Shown: in pieces, positions 63,289 through 64,000 of the stretch | How the letters are laid out: each line of letters begins with the position of its first letter | How positions within the stretch are numbered: position 1 is the stretch's first letter | Assembly (NCBI GenBank): GCA_937894465.1 | Contig: CALCRE010000133.1 | Coordinates: 38,722 to 102,721, forward strand | From: an uncultured Clostridia bacterium | Lineage (GTDB): Bacteria; Bacillota; Clostridia; JAAYHZ01 | Reading direction: 5' to 3' | DNA length: 64,000 nt | Made by a program: the position numbers and the translations under genes | Notes under the pieces: model-generated | Database searches by the model: none | What the model was told of the DNA's origin: nothing | The model's input: the letters and a program-made list of their open reading frames with translations, nothing else

Positions 63289-63888
63289 ATGGCCACTTGG
63301 CTCACACATTTAAGGGTTGCTGAAAAAGTATCCAACATTATAAATATCTTAGACAAGAGTTTATTTTTTGCGGGCAGTATTGCGCCGGATTCAGATATGC
63401 CTTCGGACATATCGCATTGGTGTACCAACGGTGACAAGACAACTTGCGATGCTCAAGGGTTTTATATAAAATATATTTTAGATAACCACCAAACCGTTGA
63501 TACAAATTTTTATTGGGGATATTATATTCATTTATTGACAGATATCTTATGGCACAAGCAAAAAATCTTGCCGTTAAAACACGAGAGCAAAGATAATATA
63601 AGAGCAATTAAAGAGAAATGGAGATTTGTCGATAATTGTTTTCTCGCCACTCATAGCGACTTTAATCCACTTAATGTAATGAAGTCTGCGATGGAACAGC
63701 CAAGCAATTATGAAAAACAATGGTTTGATTATTATACAGCCAGCCAAGTTAATAATCTGGTTGGTGGTATCCTAAATAATCTTGATGTTGTTGAAATCCA
63801 AAGTCGGGACGCTATTATGGAAACAGAAATCGAGCAGTTTATTGATGAGTGTGTAGGATTTATTATCTTGAAGCTCAAAGAAAGGTAA
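63289..63888 (+). CDS. zinc-dependent phospholipase C-like protein
   Basis: 199 residues. TWLTHLRVAEKV, then FFAGSIAPDSDMPSDISHWC and WGYYIHLLTDILWHKQ hold the His/Asp residues (H, D, H, H-D-H) expected for the three-metal site of the zinc-dependent PLC/S1-P1 fold. Relatives are found in Clostridia as intracellular proteins without signal peptide; their substrate is unknown. The ribosome site AAGGAG lies 13 bases before the ATG, somewhat far. Confidence 0.75.
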   Translation: MATWLTHLRVAEKVSNIINILDKSLFFAGSIAPDSDMPSDISHWCTNGDKTTCDAQGFYIKYILDNHQTVDTNFYWGYYIHLLTDILWHKQKILPLKHESKDNIRAIKEKWRFVDNCFLATHSDFNPLNVMKSAMEQPSNYEKQWFDYYTASQVNNLVGGILNNLDVVEIQSRDAIMETEIEQFIDECVGFIILKLKER

Positions 63889-64000
63889 TATACCAAAAAT
63901 GTATTATACATATACCGCTCAAACTGCTCAATTCTGCTTATGTTGATTCAGTTGTGAAGAATCAAATTAAATAAAATCGACACTATTTCCGTTAATATGT

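Noticed and set aside
1..64000. tRNA, rRNA, CRISPR, prophage and complete insertion sequence
   Set aside because: None seen by reading; a covariance or profile scan was not possible, so short RNA genes could be missed.

Overview
The window reads as a low-GC, Gram-positive, Clostridia-like chromosome. The evidence is the gene order decarboxylase(YaaO)-tmk-PstA(YaaQ)-holB-RicT(YaaT), the Tig-ClpP-ClpX block, strong GGAGG ribosome sites with some GTG/TTG starts, MazEF beside NAD(P)HX repair, and oxygen/NO-defence genes such as a flavodiiron protein and a Ric-like protein. I saw no rRNA, tRNA, CRISPR array, complete insertion sequence or prophage. Nearly all genes lie on the minus strand.

About 1-17 kb is accessory and partly decayed. 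It holds the edge-truncated EFR1-type flavodoxin/ferredoxin, a radical SAM protein, a Ric-like/P1B-ATPase/HMA operon behind a symmetric operator, an ABC-FtsX exporter with an autoregulated TetR, a 7TM GGDEF protein, an acetyltransferase, a GNAT-Nudix fusion and a Na/Pi transporter. Four broken genes lie between them: a YdcF-family protein, a nucleotidyltransferase, an RlmD-like tail and a SAM methyltransferase.

About 17-30.6 kb is core: RlmD, MATE, RicT, HolB, PstA, Tmk, a lysine/ornithine/arginine-type decarboxylase, BirA, a zinc-ribbon pair on the plus strand, MazEF and NnrD/E. About 30.8-38.2 kb is lineage-specific: an anchored extracellular alpha/alpha-barrel-like protein, two paralogous ECF sigma factors with long winged-helix/helical C-terminal extensions flanking a double-CDGSH protein, and an Rpn-type nuclease followed by a decayed copy of its own tail.

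About 38.2-50.4 kb is a housekeeping run: thioesterase, Mrp, TsaD, UppP, ClpX, ClpP, trigger factor with a histidine-rich tail, phosphoesterase, UvrC, RimI, TsaB, TsaE and an amidohydrolase. The t6A genes tsaD, tsaB and tsaE are all present. About 50.5-64 kb returns to accessory genes: flavodiiron protein with its own symmetric operator, an Eis-like acetyltransferase, a pRiA4b ORF-3-like protein with a twin-operator promoter, a second ABC-FtsX pair with a divergent TetR, YbjQ, an ASCH-like protein, a GNAT-HIT-methyltransferase triple fusion and a PLC-like protein.

The most unusual signals are: (1) two 16-18 bp palindromes, both centred at -41.5 from a predicted start, ahead of the Ric-like operon and the flavodiiron gene, suggesting a shared NO/oxidative response run by CRP/FNR-type activators; (2) the paired sigma factors around an iron-sulfur protein; (3) the GNAT-HIT-methyltransferase fusion; (4) the pRiA4b-like gene with a promoter bracketed by identical palindromes.
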